The notes below the pieces were generated by a model, which saw nothing but the letters and a program-made list of their open reading frames with translations, was not told the origin of the DNA and did no database searches. From contig ONEG01000004.1 of assembly GCA_900316845.1 (NCBI GenBank), positions 62,001 to 126,000 on the forward strand: a DNA stretch of 64,000 nt. Direction: 5' to 3'. Positions 16,491 to 28,400 of this stretch are shown piece by piece; positions within the stretch are counted from its first letter, which is position 1; each line of letters opens with the position of its first letter. Made by a program: the position numbers and the translations under genes. The DNA comes from an uncultured Bacteroidales bacterium (GTDB lineage: Bacteria > Bacteroidota > Bacteroidia > Bacteroidales > Paludibacteraceae).

Positions 16491-16527
16491 CGGTCGCAAA
16501 GGTTAATAACTACTAAATTTTAGGATT

Positions 16528-16747
16528 ATGGAGCAGTACTTATACGAGCGTGCGGAGAAACGCTTTCATGAAATGAAAGAAGGTAGATACATCAGCCATG
16601 AAGACTCGATGGATTTCATTCGTGAGTACGCGCAGCAAAATCATTTATCTTATAGAGGATGATACCATTTATGTTGTTGACTTTTGGGACATCCGAATGA
16701 AACCTTGGACACTTATCTCTCGTGTCCTCAGTAGGATAGACAAATAA
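16528..16747 (+). pseudogene. Remnant RelE/ParE-type toxin-antitoxin pair
   Basis: An antitoxin-like frame starts at ATG 16528 and gives 44 residues (RFHEMKEGRYISHEDSMDF...), stopping at 16662. In another frame, a RelE/ParE C-terminus reads ...IIYLIEDDTIYVVDFWDIR... and ends with TAA at 16745-16747. The toxin has no start and lacks its N-terminal half. The simplest reading is a deletion that removed the antitoxin end and toxin start. The promoter before it and the terminator after it are kept. Confidence 0.75.
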
Positions 16748-16770
16748 CTTTCCATAATTTTATACTCTAC

Positions 16771-16804
16771 AAGTTTCCAATCCACAAGGTTGGAAACTTT
16801 TGTT
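16771..16804 (+). terminator. Intrinsic terminator after the broken pair
   Basis: Perfect 10-base stem AAGTTTCCAA / TTGGAAACTT followed by TTG and T-rich sequence. Confidence 0.8.
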
Positions 16805-16810
16805 ATGTCA

Positions 16811-16850
16811 CTCAAAAAAGGAACAGGCTGAATAAATAACATAAAAACAC
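16811..16850 (+). repeat. Direct repeat, left copy
   Basis: It begins CTCAAAAAAGGAACAGGCTG and ends AACATAAAAACAC. A diverged copy lies at 17264-17304, right before the gene at 17314. The pair flanks 413 gene-free bases. Confidence 0.7.
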
Positions 16851-17048
16851 GAAAAATACAAGTAAGACCCCAATAAGGGTTTAGTAAGACTTTTGTAAGG
16901 GTTTAGTAATTATGTCGCTATGTCGCTTTTGAAATGAAAAAACAGATGGAACTTTGAAACTTTGATGAAATTTTATAAAAGGCTGTGAATAAGAGAGATA
17001 AGCGAGGAAGTTTCGAAGTGTCAAAGTTTCACGCACAAAAAAAGAAAA

Positions 17049-17118
17049 GCGACAAAGCGACAAAGCGACACGACAAAATGGAATGATGGATTGATGGAAT
17101 GATGGATTGACGGAATGA
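17049..17118 (+). repeat. Two octanucleotide tandem arrays
   Basis: GCGACAAA occurs twice plus a variant at 17049-17072. TGGAATGA/TGGATTGA alternate over five 8-base units at 17079-17118. Confidence 0.85.
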
Positions 17119-17263
17119 TGTGGTTAGGTAGATGGCATGGTAATATCCAACGAATAACGAACGAATATCCAACTAATAACTAACACTTGAACCTACCAGA
17201 GTCGCAAAAAAGACACAAGCTTGTATTTATTTGAGCAAAAAAGATACAAGCTAAAAATACAAG

Positions 17264-17304
17264 CTCAAAAAAGGAATAGGCTGAATTGAATAACATAAAA
17301 ACAC
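17264..17304 (+). repeat. Direct repeat, right copy
   Basis: Diverged partner of 16811-16850. It ends ten bases before the start codon at 17314 and so forms the leader of that gene. Confidence 0.7.
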
Positions 17305-17313
17305 AAAGATAGA

Positions 17314-17745
17314 ATGGCAAGGCAATGTTTTGATTTAATGGTGCACTCGGTGCATGCTATTCCGGAGGCGGAAGTGCAAAGGGTGGTAAATAGCGTATTG
17401 CGCCAATATGGAGATTTGGCATTGCAAGGGACGGAGGCTTATGTAGATAAAGTCAACTATGAGGATAAAGTGCATTCAATACCATTGATGGTGACAAATC
17501 CCTATCTTGCACCACACATCGGAACAGCAATGCCCATTCTTATTCAGTTGTTAGACTGGAATAGTGGAGTTGCTGCAGATGCGATAGCCGGAAAGGGATA
17601 TGCAGAAAATCTTGCTGTTGAAGTGTATAATATCTGTTTAGAAATTATAGAAAGGGTAAAGGAGGCTGTGTATAGACGGAATGGTGGAAACATTTCTCGC
17701 GACGACTTGAAATATACAGTCAGCGTATATATGAGAATAAGCTAA
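17314..17745 (+). CDS. Unrecognised 143-residue protein, first gene of nuclease cluster
   Basis: A soluble, mostly helical protein without signal peptide or known motif. Visible features are MARQCFDLMVHSVHAIPEAEVQRVV at the start and a hydrophobic middle (PYLAPHIGTAMPILIQLLDW). It heads a run of four close genes on the same strand (gaps 65, 29 and 53 bases), three of which look like nucleases. It could be a regulatory, immunity or effector partner; nothing in the sequence decides which. Confidence 0.65.
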   Translation: MARQCFDLMVHSVHAIPEAEVQRVVNSVLRQYGDLALQGTEAYVDKVNYEDKVHSIPLMVTNPYLAPHIGTAMPILIQLLDWNSGVAADAIAGKGYAENLAVEVYNICLEIIERVKEAVYRRNGGNISRDDLKYTVSVYMRIS

Positions 17746-17810
17746 ATCTAATATTAAATTTAGTATAAAACACTTAAAAGTTGTGCCCGACACGGATAGG
17801 GCAGAAGATT

Positions 17811-18170
17811 ATGATAATAACACGTTATGGGGATGTTACCCAACTAAACGAAACAGAGATAAATGGAGTTTCAGATGACATCGTTTATGGAAATTATCAA
17901 TTTGGTGTTATGAGAGAAGGCACTTTTGTCCCAAAGTACATTGGAAGAAGTGTTTCCGGTTTAAAAACCGAGATTAGGCAACAGTGGACTAATAAAGTTG
18001 TGAATGGGAATAAGCGATATACACATTTTAGATACAAAAAAGTAGGAACGATAAAAGCGGCTTACGAACAAGAATGCAGAGATTTTCATGGACAGGCAGA
18101 CCTAGATAATATTTACCATCCAGCAATACCTGCAGGAACAGACTATAAATGTCCTGTATGTGGAGAGTAA
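17811..18170 (+). CDS. GIY-YIG-like small nuclease-fold protein
   Basis: 119 residues from ATG 17811; an upstream TTG start is possible but less likely. VYGNYQFGVM...KYIGRSVSGLKTEI resembles the paired strands and Arg-bearing helix of GIY-YIG domains. It is followed by RYTHFRYKKV, AYEQECRDFHGQ with the catalytic-type Glu, and the ending KCPVCGE, a two-Cys knuckle. I recall small Bacteroidota proteins with this pattern, but the family name is not certain. GIY-YIG enzymes cut DNA with one metal ion. Confidence 0.6.
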   Translation: MIITRYGDVTQLNETEINGVSDDIVYGNYQFGVMREGTFVPKYIGRSVSGLKTEIRQQWTNKVVNGNKRYTHFRYKKVGTIKAAYEQECRDFHGQADLDNIYHPAIPAGTDYKCPVCGE

Positions 18171-18199
18171 TAATGAATAATTAAAGAATCGATTATATT

Positions 18200-18679
18200 A
18201 TGGCAAACTATTTAGATTTCTTTGGTGGCATGAAAGGGAGCCTCAAAAGCATTGATGAGTTGCGTCTCGTTGTGAACAATTATATGAGGTATGAGGTCGA
18301 TGGTGATAAATTTAACGACGAGCAGGAATTTGAAAATGAAGTGCGTAAACTGTTAAAGGCGCATGGATTTAAAATCCAAGATGACAAGCATAATGTCGAA
18401 AACGCTATCAATGAGGCGAAAGAGAGGCTTTTTGCAGGTCGAGTGGAAGATAAGATACCAGATATAGTAGTAGAATGCGCAGAAGGATTAGTCTTCTTGG
18501 AACTCAAATTTAAGAATACAGATACGATGTATAATTCGGATATTGAAAAAGTACAACAATACCATAAACTTAAAGAGTGCGCGGCAGCAGGTGTCCTCTT
18601 TTTAGACGAAGGATATCGCTATGGTTGGTTGAAGTGTTTGAAGAACCCGAAATATTACTATTGTTGGGATTTAAGATAA
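18200..18679 (+). CDS. PD-(D/E)xK nuclease-like protein A
   Basis: 159 residues. The core motif is IPDIVVECAEGLVFLELKFK (residues about 91-110), with PD, then ELK one strand later, which fits the PD-(D/E)xK nuclease fold. An upstream helix with Glu (EFENEVRKLLKAHGF) and the following VQQYHKL are further fold elements. No helicase or methylase is fused or adjacent. It could be a repair, restriction or mobile-element nuclease. The next gene encodes another protein with the same motif. Confidence 0.7.
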   Translation: MANYLDFFGGMKGSLKSIDELRLVVNNYMRYEVDGDKFNDEQEFENEVRKLLKAHGFKIQDDKHNVENAINEAKERLFAGRVEDKIPDIVVECAEGLVFLELKFKNTDTMYNSDIEKVQQYHKLKECAAAGVLFLDEGYRYGWLKCLKNPKYYYCWDLR

Positions 18680-18732
18680 TAGATTGTACTGATGTTAGTG
18701 GGCTACAGATAATTACTAAAATTTTATATGTT

Positions 18733-19347
18733 ATGAAAAAGACATTAGATGAATATAAGAAAGACGTGAGTGATTTTTTCGATAAAATTAATAATGGAGA
18801 TAAGTATGCTACAAGCGTCCCTGATAAAGAAAGTGGCTTACAATTAGATTTATATAAATATTTGTTAGGCAAACACTACGATGTTGTATATGAATTAGAA
18901 CTACCGGATTTAAAGCAATATCTCAAGGAGTCTATCAATGAGTCTGAAAAAATGTTTTCATATTTAAAAGGCTCTCTCCGACCGGATATTGTTGTAAAGT
19001 TGGATGATGAAAATTTTGCGAGTATAGAATTGAAATATAATGAAGATAATAAGGATTTGCATGACTATGATAAAGATAAAAATAGAGTATATGTAGAACA
19101 ATGTTTGGAGATCCATTATGCAGAACGGATACATCTTCATGGAAAAAACATTCACATAGAAGGATTAGATGACAAGGCTTGTAAAGATACACAATATGTA
19201 TATAGTGATTATTGCTATAGTGGTTCTTTAATAAAGAAAGGAGGACTTAATAAATCGAAAGATGCTTATTCTATTAAAGGACAATGGGAAGAAAAATTGC
19301 AACAAATCAAAGACAAAAAAGGTGAATTCTCAAAGTACGGATATTAA
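18733..19347 (+). CDS. PD-(D/E)xK nuclease-like protein B
   Basis: 204 residues from ATG 18733; the longer open frame reads back into the previous gene and is not used. LRPDIVVKLDDENFASIELKYNED carries the PD and ELK motifs, and upstream Glu-containing SGLQLDLYKYLL matches the first helix. The C-terminal half is basic and aromatic. It is similar in layout to the protein before it, but the flanks differ, so the pair may be old paralogues or two subunits. It is the last gene before surface locus 2. Confidence 0.7.
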   Translation: MKKTLDEYKKDVSDFFDKINNGDKYATSVPDKESGLQLDLYKYLLGKHYDVVYELELPDLKQYLKESINESEKMFSYLKGSLRPDIVVKLDDENFASIELKYNEDNKDLHDYDKDKNRVYVEQCLEIHYAERIHLHGKNIHIEGLDDKACKDTQYVYSDYCYSGSLIKKGGLNKSKDAYSIKGQWEEKLQQIKDKKGEFSKYGY

Positions 19348-19406
19348 TCATACGGGTATAAGTCATTAGTTTGGCTTATACTCACACAACACCTTATAAA
19401 TTAACT

Positions 19407-19422
19407 CGCGTACTTGTACGCG
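19407..19422. promoter_or_regulatory. CGCGTAC-TT-GTACGCG palindrome upstream of G2
   Basis: Identical to the palindrome at 1454-1469 and within the same 32-base conserved block. It ends 36 bases before the G2 start codon. Confidence 0.5.
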
Positions 19423-19458
19423 TAAAAATAGTATAAACATAAAAAACACTTAAATACA

Positions 19459-22400
19459 ATGAAAAACTTTTTACTTTTTAATCAGTCATTTGGGACGGAA
19501 GGTAGTCCAAATCAGACTGGCGAGACACTAACGCCGAGCGATGAGCGAGCGATGACCGAGAGAAAACCGAGAGGCGAAAAAGAGCAATTGAGTAGCACTT
19601 GCCTCCGTTCCGCCTCCGAGTTGCCTCCATTCCGCTCTCGTTATCTTCGCTATGCGGCGATGATTTTTGCTGTACTCGTGATGAGTATTGCCAATGTTGG
19701 TGTAGCTTGGGGAACGGCATACACTCCTTCGACGGATGAGGTAATTATTTTGAATAGTGTATATGATGGGTCAAAAACCGGTTATTCTAAACATAGTGCA
19801 ATTGCATGGGCTGCAGAAGGCGCATCTACTAACAGTAAAAAAGCGGGAGATCCGAATAATGGCGGAGCAGCAACAAGTTCAAACGTGAATTGTTATAGTG
19901 TCAAAGGTAATGGTGGCGCTAAAAATATTACAGTTTCCATTACTGGTTGTTCGAAAATAATTGTATATCATGAATCTCACGGAACAAACTACGTTCGACT
20001 GCATTCTGAAGATAAAGATGGAACCGTTCTTGGTTCCGGTTCAGCAAGTACCTATTATACAGAACTTACTCTCACTCCGGCAACAACGTACACCATTTTC
20101 TTAGAAGGATGGACAGGTTCCGCTCAGACGGATTTTTATGTATATGCCGTAAAACTAATTAAGGGAGAAGTTTGTGACAAAACGGCTCCAACTGCATCAT
20201 GGAGCACGGCTCCGGCGAATGGCGCCGAGGGCGGAAATATGAATGCTACATTGACTACGAATTATGCAACGGGAGCAGTGTATACGAGTAGTAATACCAG
20301 CGTTGCAACAGTTTCTGGTAATGGAACGACTACCTGCGCAATAAACTATGTTGGAGCTGGTTCGGCACGAATCACGGCTACAGTGACCGGTGATGGTTCT
20401 ACTTATTGTACCGGTCCTGCAACTTGTTATACGGATATTACAGTAACCAGCGATTTACTTTATGCTTATGGATTTGAAGATAGTCCATCTGCATGGGACG
20501 GATCTAATACTTCTAATCGCGCAAATAACAGCACAGCCAAAAGAACAGGATCTGTAGGTGCCTATGCAGATTTTTCAAACGGAGATGGACGTCTTATAAA
20601 AGGAGGTAGTATAGATGTTGTAAAGGACGAGACCTATACTATGATGTGTTGGATACGTATGTCTGTTGCAGGAAAAGCTGGTATAGGGTATGATGCAGCA
20701 GGAGGTAAAGATTTTGATGTGTCGGCAAGTACATGGACGCGAGTCTATAAAGAATTTACAGCAGGAAGTGCCAAATCCGGCAAGAAACTTCAGCCCACAA
20801 TAAGCTCATCGAGTAGTGGAAATATGTATGTTGATGACATTGTGATGTATAAGGGAACAGTAGATGTTACGGCTCCTTCATCTGCATCGAGTGCGAGTGC
20901 GACGACAAGTAGTATTTCTTGGACAAATGGTTCAGATGCGAATACTGGTTTACAGAAAACACTTATTTGGCATAGAACAAGCGGTTCGAGCGATGATTTG
21001 ACATTAAATGCTCAAGGTATATACTCTTTGACATCTACAATAGGACCAAGTGCGGATCAATCGGGACACTGGACATTATTGAGCGCGTCTGTGGCACATG
21101 ATGCTACAAGTTATTCAGGCACATTCGTTGAGGGAGACAGGTATGCAATAGTTCACCGCGATTTGGCATATAACTATTCTACGCCGACTTATGTTACGGT
21201 TTCTGCAGCTCCTTCTTGCACGGCGCCGAACCATGTGGATATTAGTGGTACGTGGCATTTATGGGCTGGGGGGAGTATGACACTGTCGGCTACGGCATAT
21301 TCGTCAGAAGGAACGGAAAGTCCGATCGACGAAGAGGATATCTATAGTTATCAATGGTATAAAGGCGGAACAGAAGAAGGTAATAAGATTGTAGGTGCGA
21401 CAAGTAAGACATACACCAAATCAGGTTGCGATTTTAATGATGCCGGTTATTACTACTGTAAGGTAAACACAGGAGCAGATTGCGGAACTATGAGTGGCAA
21501 CTATGCCGTGAGAATGTTGCGCATATATGTTAGAACCGGTAAAGAGTCCGGTGGTGATTATGGAACGATAGACTGTATTGATCTTAATAACGGAAATTAT
21601 GAGGCGCAAGGAACAATCCGTTTGGCATCTGGTAGTTATACGTATGGTTTTGGAATCAGCGACGGTTGTAATAACTGGTCATATAACTCAAGTACAATGA
21701 CTAGTTCAAACTGCACTGATTGGAATATGGACAAATCCGGAGGAACAAGTAGTTGCGGATTGACATCTACTAATTTCGGAATCTATACTTTCACGTTGAA
21801 GTATGGTAATCTTTATGACAGCGGGACATATGGCGGTTATTATAAAGTGAGTGTCAATTATCCGGCAACAGATCAGGCAGCAGGAAAGATAATATATTTT
21901 GACAACTCAACCGTCAATTGGAGTAATCTACATTGGCGTATTGGTCAAACAGGCAATACTGTAGCTTCTGCGATGAGTCTGGTTCCTGGAACGGCAAATC
22001 TCTATAAAGTAAGTACAAGCTATTATGGTAGCTTGACAGCGTGGCATATTGCCAATCAAGCTGGTTGGACAGGAAATACCAACTCAATTTACAAAACGAA
22101 AACAGGCGACGGTTATGCAATCACCAAGGCAATAGAGTTTGATGGTGGAGCTGTAACGGATGCGGCAATTACTATTATCCCGAAGACAACGCCTGATCCT
22201 TATAAGGGAGGAGATGATCAGAATAATAACTGTGACTTCCATTATTATGATTATAAGAAATTTTTATGGACTCACACGGCAACAATAAGTGCGACGACAA
22301 ACGGTAGTATTCGTTTAAACTGGACGGATATTAGTGATGCTGCTCAAACAGCAACATCAACAACTTCAGGTTTGGCGCATACTTGTAACTTGCGAGTGAC

Positions 22401-25400
22401 GGCAGAACCCGCAACGGGTTATGACGTCGCAACGCTGACGGTAAATGGATCGAACTTTACGAGCGGTGATACGCACGTGCTGAGTGCAGATGCAACTATA
22501 GCGGCTACGTTCTCGCTGCATAATTACAATGTAACCTACAGCGCGCCGGGCAACGGCAACAACTATACGATTAAGGTCGCAGACGGAAGTGCTACGAGTA
22601 CATCCAAGAAGGCCACTATGGGTCAGACGATCACTATTGTGGCTTCGCCGGCTGCAGGTTATGACTTTACAGGCTGGACGATTACAAAAGCCGGTGGCGC
22701 TGGAACAGTAACTCCTGCGGACGCGTCTGCAACCACAACCACATTCACCATGCCGACATCGGATGTTACTATCACGGCATCCTTCACACTTAAGACCTAT
22801 ACCATTACGGCAGCTGTGAATAACGGCGACTATGGAAGTGTCAGCCCTGCAAGTATCACGGTTAATCATGGTTCGACCATCTCAATTTCGGACAATGTGC
22901 TGACTTGTAATGGTAATACTCTGACGGCAACGGCAACGACTTCTACAGCGCAATATACGTACGCTTTCGACAATTGGACAGGAGTAACTCATGGCGCTAC
23001 GGTAACATCCAATTTGACCGCAACCGCCAACTTTACACGGACGCTGAATAACTATAGTGTGTCGGCGACGTTGACAAACTGTGCGGTAAAAGGTGGCAGC
23101 ACAGCAATTCCTGCTACGATGGATTATGGCGCTGATTTGTCCACAACCATTGAAGCGGAAACGGACTATGTTTTGCCGAGTACGATTTCCGTTTCCGGAG
23201 TAACAAGTTATACATGGAATCAAGCTACCGGAGCCTTGACGCTGACCGATGTAACAGGTAATGTGTCCATCTCTATCGTCGCTGAGGAAGAAGGAGGCGG
23301 AGGAGACTGTGTATATAGTGTGATTGCTGAGGCGGTACTAAGCGGAACAACTACTACCTCGACCCTTACAGGAGGTACACTGCTTGCTGAGGGATTAAAT
23401 GGCTCTGGCCCGTATAAACTGAAAAGTACGCCTTCGTGGTTTGGTATGAAACTATCCAATAATTTACAGGTTGGTGATAGTATTATCTTTAAGGTGAAGG
23501 TTGGAGATTGGTGGGCAGGTGCAAGCGCAAGTTCTGTGCCTATTGTAGTCTTTGCAGGAAAAAGTTTAGACAAGGAGATTTATCGTACTTCGGCTATCGC
23601 CAAAGCCACCGATAACTATTATGTGCGTTTCAAAGTAACGCAAACAATGATTGATTCGTATGGCTTGACAGATACTGTAATGATTTGGCGAACAAAAACT
23701 AATGATCCAAGTTGTACGGAATGTTGCACACAGAATCACCAGATGTACTCTATGCAAGTCAAGCATTGTACTCCTTCTTGCACCATTCCTGCGGCACCGA
23801 CTTCTCCGACGAATGGTGCTACAACAAGTAATAGTCAGGCGGTAAGTTGGACGGATGGAAGCAATGATAAATGGGACGTGTATGTATCTACTTCCAGCAG
23901 TACACCGGCAGCCGGAGTTACTTCGACCGCAAGCGGCTTGACAGCAAAAACATACACGTTTACCGGCTTGACGGCAAGCACGGAATATTATTGGTGGGTT
24001 CGTTCGGTCTGCGACGATACGCATAAGAGTAGTTGGGTAGACGGAAGCGCGTTTGAGACAAGTGCAGCTCCAACTCTCTACACCGTGACGTTCGAGAGCA
24101 ACGGCGGAAGCGATGTTTCGCCGATTGAACAGGCATCGGAGGACGCAAGCATCACTATGCCGGCTGCGCCGACTTATAGCGGATACACCTTCCAAGGCTG
24201 GGTAATCGGCGGCACGACCTACGCTGCCGGAGCAAGTTATACCCCGACCGCCAATGTGACGGCTTATGCGTCATGGAAAGGGACTTGTGCAGGCGGCGGA
24301 GGCGGAAGCACGACAACTACACTGAGTTGGTTTGATACAAGTCAAGGCAATAGAAGTTCGAGTAATTATCCATCTTCTTTAGCTAAATGGTTGTACGGCT
24401 ATTCCAATTCGGCGAAATCTTCAGCATATGCTTATACTATAACCACAGCAAACACAAACAATAAAGGTCAGGGAACAGGAGATTCTGATTATTTAAGATT
24501 TGACAATGGTTCAAGCATTTATATTTATGCTGATAATACAACGACATCTGGCACACCTGCTTCTTTTAACGATGTAACAGCGGTTTCCTTAAAGATTAAA
24601 TTAACTAAAGATGCAGGAACAAGTGCAACGATAGACATCAAAGTGGGGAGTACTACTATAGCCGATGATGTAGATTTATCGGAAGCTTCCACTTCATCAT
24701 TTAAGTTGTATGAGTTTGAGGCTGACAATTTAGATGGGACTATCCAAATCATACATAACAAATCAGGAGATTCAAAGTATAACTTATATATTGACGATAT
24801 TGCCATTACTACCGCAGGCGGCGGAGCTACATGTCACTACGTAACCTACGATGGTAATGGAGCCGATGGTGGTAGTGTTAGCGATAAGACAGCATACACC
24901 AGCGGAACGAATGTGACCGTATTAGGTAACGTGGATAGCCCGGCTGCTTTTACCAAGACCGATTATCGTTTCAATGGCTGGAATACAGCGGCTAATGGTA
25001 GCGGTACATCTTACGCAGCAGGAGATAAAATAAATAACATCCGAGCGAACGTAACCCTCTATGCGCAATGGGTAGCGGATGCATGTTCGGCACCGTCGGC
25101 ACCGACTATCAGCGGTACGTCCGTGCGTACGGTAGGGCAGACGATCGAATTAACTGCTTTCTGCGAATCAGGCAAAGACGCGCGCACGACGTACACGTGG
25201 TATAAAGGAGATACATGGGATGCGGCTTCGGCTACCACTCCGGTGCAAGCAGCCATGACTATCGAAGAAGGCGGACGTATCTTCAACAAGGCAAGCTGCG
25301 TAGCCGGCGATGCAGGCACGTACTGGTGCGAGGCAAGCAACGGCCCAGGTTGTGCATCGCATAATGCAACCGGCTTTGCGGTGGCAGTCAATGACGCAGC

Positions 25401-28400
25401 AGGCGATGAGCATATCTATTACTATAAAGATGCCAACCATTATTCCGACGGAGTATATAGCAACCCGGAGGGTAATGCTGCCACGCTGAAAGACAACCAG
25501 GCCCTCTCTTCGCCGTGGACAATATGCAACGCTTGTATGACCGGTGTCGATAGCGTAGTGGCGCATGGCGCTACCTATGACGGTAAGGGCAATCACATGA
25601 ATGCCTATATCAAGTTACCTACCGGTGGTGATGCTACGACAAAGAATATCAAGTTTGCTTTGACGGCAGGTTACACGGGTACGCTGAAAATCAAGATAGG
25701 TGGCTATGAAAACAATCCGACCGTAACATTACAACCGCTGAACACTTCTACTGGTGTATTAGGAGATGCAATCTCTTATTCGGGAACAGTTAGCGGTGTG
25801 GCTACAACGGAGGATAACTTCGGCGAGATCACATGGAATCTTACAACGCCAGGCGGTACGTATGTACTGACAGTAACGAGTAAGACGGGTTATATCTCGC
25901 AGATAGACATGACGACGAGCACGAGCACCACCTTCAACGTGACCTATAATGGCAACGACAACACCGGCGGTACTGTTCCGACAGACGCGACGAACTACGC
26001 TTCGGGTGCTACCGTGACAGCTGCGGCTAATAGCGGCGGTCTCGTCAAGACGAACTACACGGGTGCAGGCTGGAACACCGCCAATAACGGTACGGGTACG
26101 AACTACGTCCCGGGCACGGGAACATTCTCTATCACCGCCAACACGACGCTGTATGCCCACTGGACACAGTTGATCACCTTGGCACCGGGTGCACAGGGCA
26201 CGGGTACGAACAACGCGGCGGTGAGCTGGAACGGCTCTGTACTGCGCGGATTTGCTGCACACACCGCATCGGGTTATGCCCTGCAGGGTTACTACACGGA
26301 GCCCAGCGGCGGCACGAAGGTGCTGAACGCGGACGGTTCGTTCGCAGCAACGAATATAGACGGCTTTGTGACCTCCGGCAAATGGAGCAATACGGGTGCC
26401 GCCCCGACACTCTATGCGCAATGGGAAGCATCGAACCTGCTGAAATGGAACCTCAAAGTGAACGTGTCGGAGACCTCCATCACGACGCTGAGCAAAGAGA
26501 GTGCCGCTCCGACGGTTATCGCCGTAGCGAACATGGGCAATCTGACCAACAACGGCAGTCTGACCATCACCGGTAGCGCCAAGAGCGGCTTGACCTCCAA
26601 GATTGCTACAACAACTTCGGCTACAGATGGCGATGCAGGCAAGTATATGTCTGTTCAGTTCATAGTGGCTGCCGGCTATCAGTTAGTACCCTCGGATATC
26701 AAGGTCAAAGTACAGCCTATCAGTCACAGCCAGACAGCCAAACTGATATTAGAGGACAATCATTCGCAGTCTATCAGCTATACCTCGGGCAGTCTCTCCA
26801 CGGGTTCGACTCACACGGTGACCATGACGAATAGCGAAGAGGTGGCGTTTACCGGAACCGTGAAGCTGAAGATCTATGTCTATGGTACGGCAGAGAGTGA
26901 CGGCTACCGTCTCGGTACGCCGATAGAGATCAACGGATCGGTAGAAGAGACCTGTACACCGCCTACTTTCAGCGGAATAAGTTATAGCGCGACCGAATAC
27001 ACGGTAGGTGCTTCAGCGAGTGCTATCTCAGTAACGGGTGCGACGAACGTAGGTACCTATCTATGGAAGCAGAACGATGTCAATGACCGCAGTGGCGGCA
27101 CGGCTGCCTCGGGCGAGAACGACGCAGCTTCCTATACACCTTCGACGAGCACCAAAGGCACAAAATATTACTGGTGCGAGATGACGAACGGTTGTACGAC
27201 CGTCAAGACGGCAGCGGTAGGTATCACGGTCCGCAACGCCACCACCGACCCGACCGTGACGTGGAGCAATGTCAAATTAGGCGCAACCGACGATGTGACG
27301 CCTAACTATGGCGGCGGTAACTATGTACTCCGTGCAACGGTGAACGAGACATCCTGGCCTGGGACATTGGCTGCTTCCATGATTACGGCTCCGGCGGGTA
27401 TCACTATCCATGATGTGACCACCGGCAAGGCGGACAACAAGAACTATATCGAGTTCCAATTCGATGTAACGACCGCCTTTGACCGCGCGTCGAACGCTAC
27501 GATAGACTTCAACCTCGCCCTGCCGGAAGTAGGCAGTTATAGCGCGCTTAACTCCGTGAAGAGCGTTGACTATAACGACTGCTCGGGCGGCGCGGCAGGT
27601 CAGGTGGCTATCAAGATGGGTGCAACGGCATCCACCTCGAAGAGCAATCCGCAGAACTACTGGGAGACAGCCGGAGCAGGACGACTGATGTACAACTACG
27701 GCGGCAATATGGGTTCTACCAATAACCCTTCGGGCTACAAGACGGCAGACAGTACATTCAACTACTATGCTGCATCGACCGGCCAGAAATGGATGTTCCA
27801 GACCTATATTGCGGGTGTGAACAAAGTGCGTGTGGCGTTCCGTGCGGCAGGAACTATCAAGAGCAGCAAAGCGACCATCACCAATTTCTACTACAACACC
27901 GAGTATTTCGCTTCTCCGGGTTCCAACGCTGTCTCTTTCGGAGAAGTGAGTGCCAGCAAAGCGGGTTACTCCTCGGGCGAAGACGGATATATCGAGTTCA
28001 CTGTGCCGGAGATGGCTGCGAACAGCTACGGCGCATTCGTGACAGCTGATGGCAATATGAAGGTATATGGCGTAGTACTCTATTCCGAGAATGCCGGAGG
28101 TGGCGGTAGTGTACCGACGAATCCTGTGTGGTCGGGCGGTCTGGCGAACGAAGGTACGGTGAGCAAGACGCAGAGCGATGCGAACTTCACTTATACCATC
28201 TCCACGACGACGAACACGCTCGGCGCTATCAGCTATAGCAGTAGCAATCCGTCTTGTGCAGCAGTAGATCCGGTGACCGGCGAGGTGACAATCACTGCGA
28301 CGGGCGCGAGTGCCCAGAACGCAACAATTACCGCTACTCTGGCGCGTTCGGGCTGCTATCAAGGCGCAACACGCACCTATACTATCAATGTAGCGGGCTA

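Larger units (their letters stand above)
16805..17313. other. Gene-free, AT-rich, repeat-laden stretch
   Basis: No credible gene. It holds a 40-base direct repeat at each end (16811-16850 and 17264-17304), two octanucleotide arrays (17049-17072 and 17079-17118), a doubled AAGGGTTTAGTAA near 16874 and 16896, and repeated ACAAGCT motifs near 17220-17265. Confidence 0.6.
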
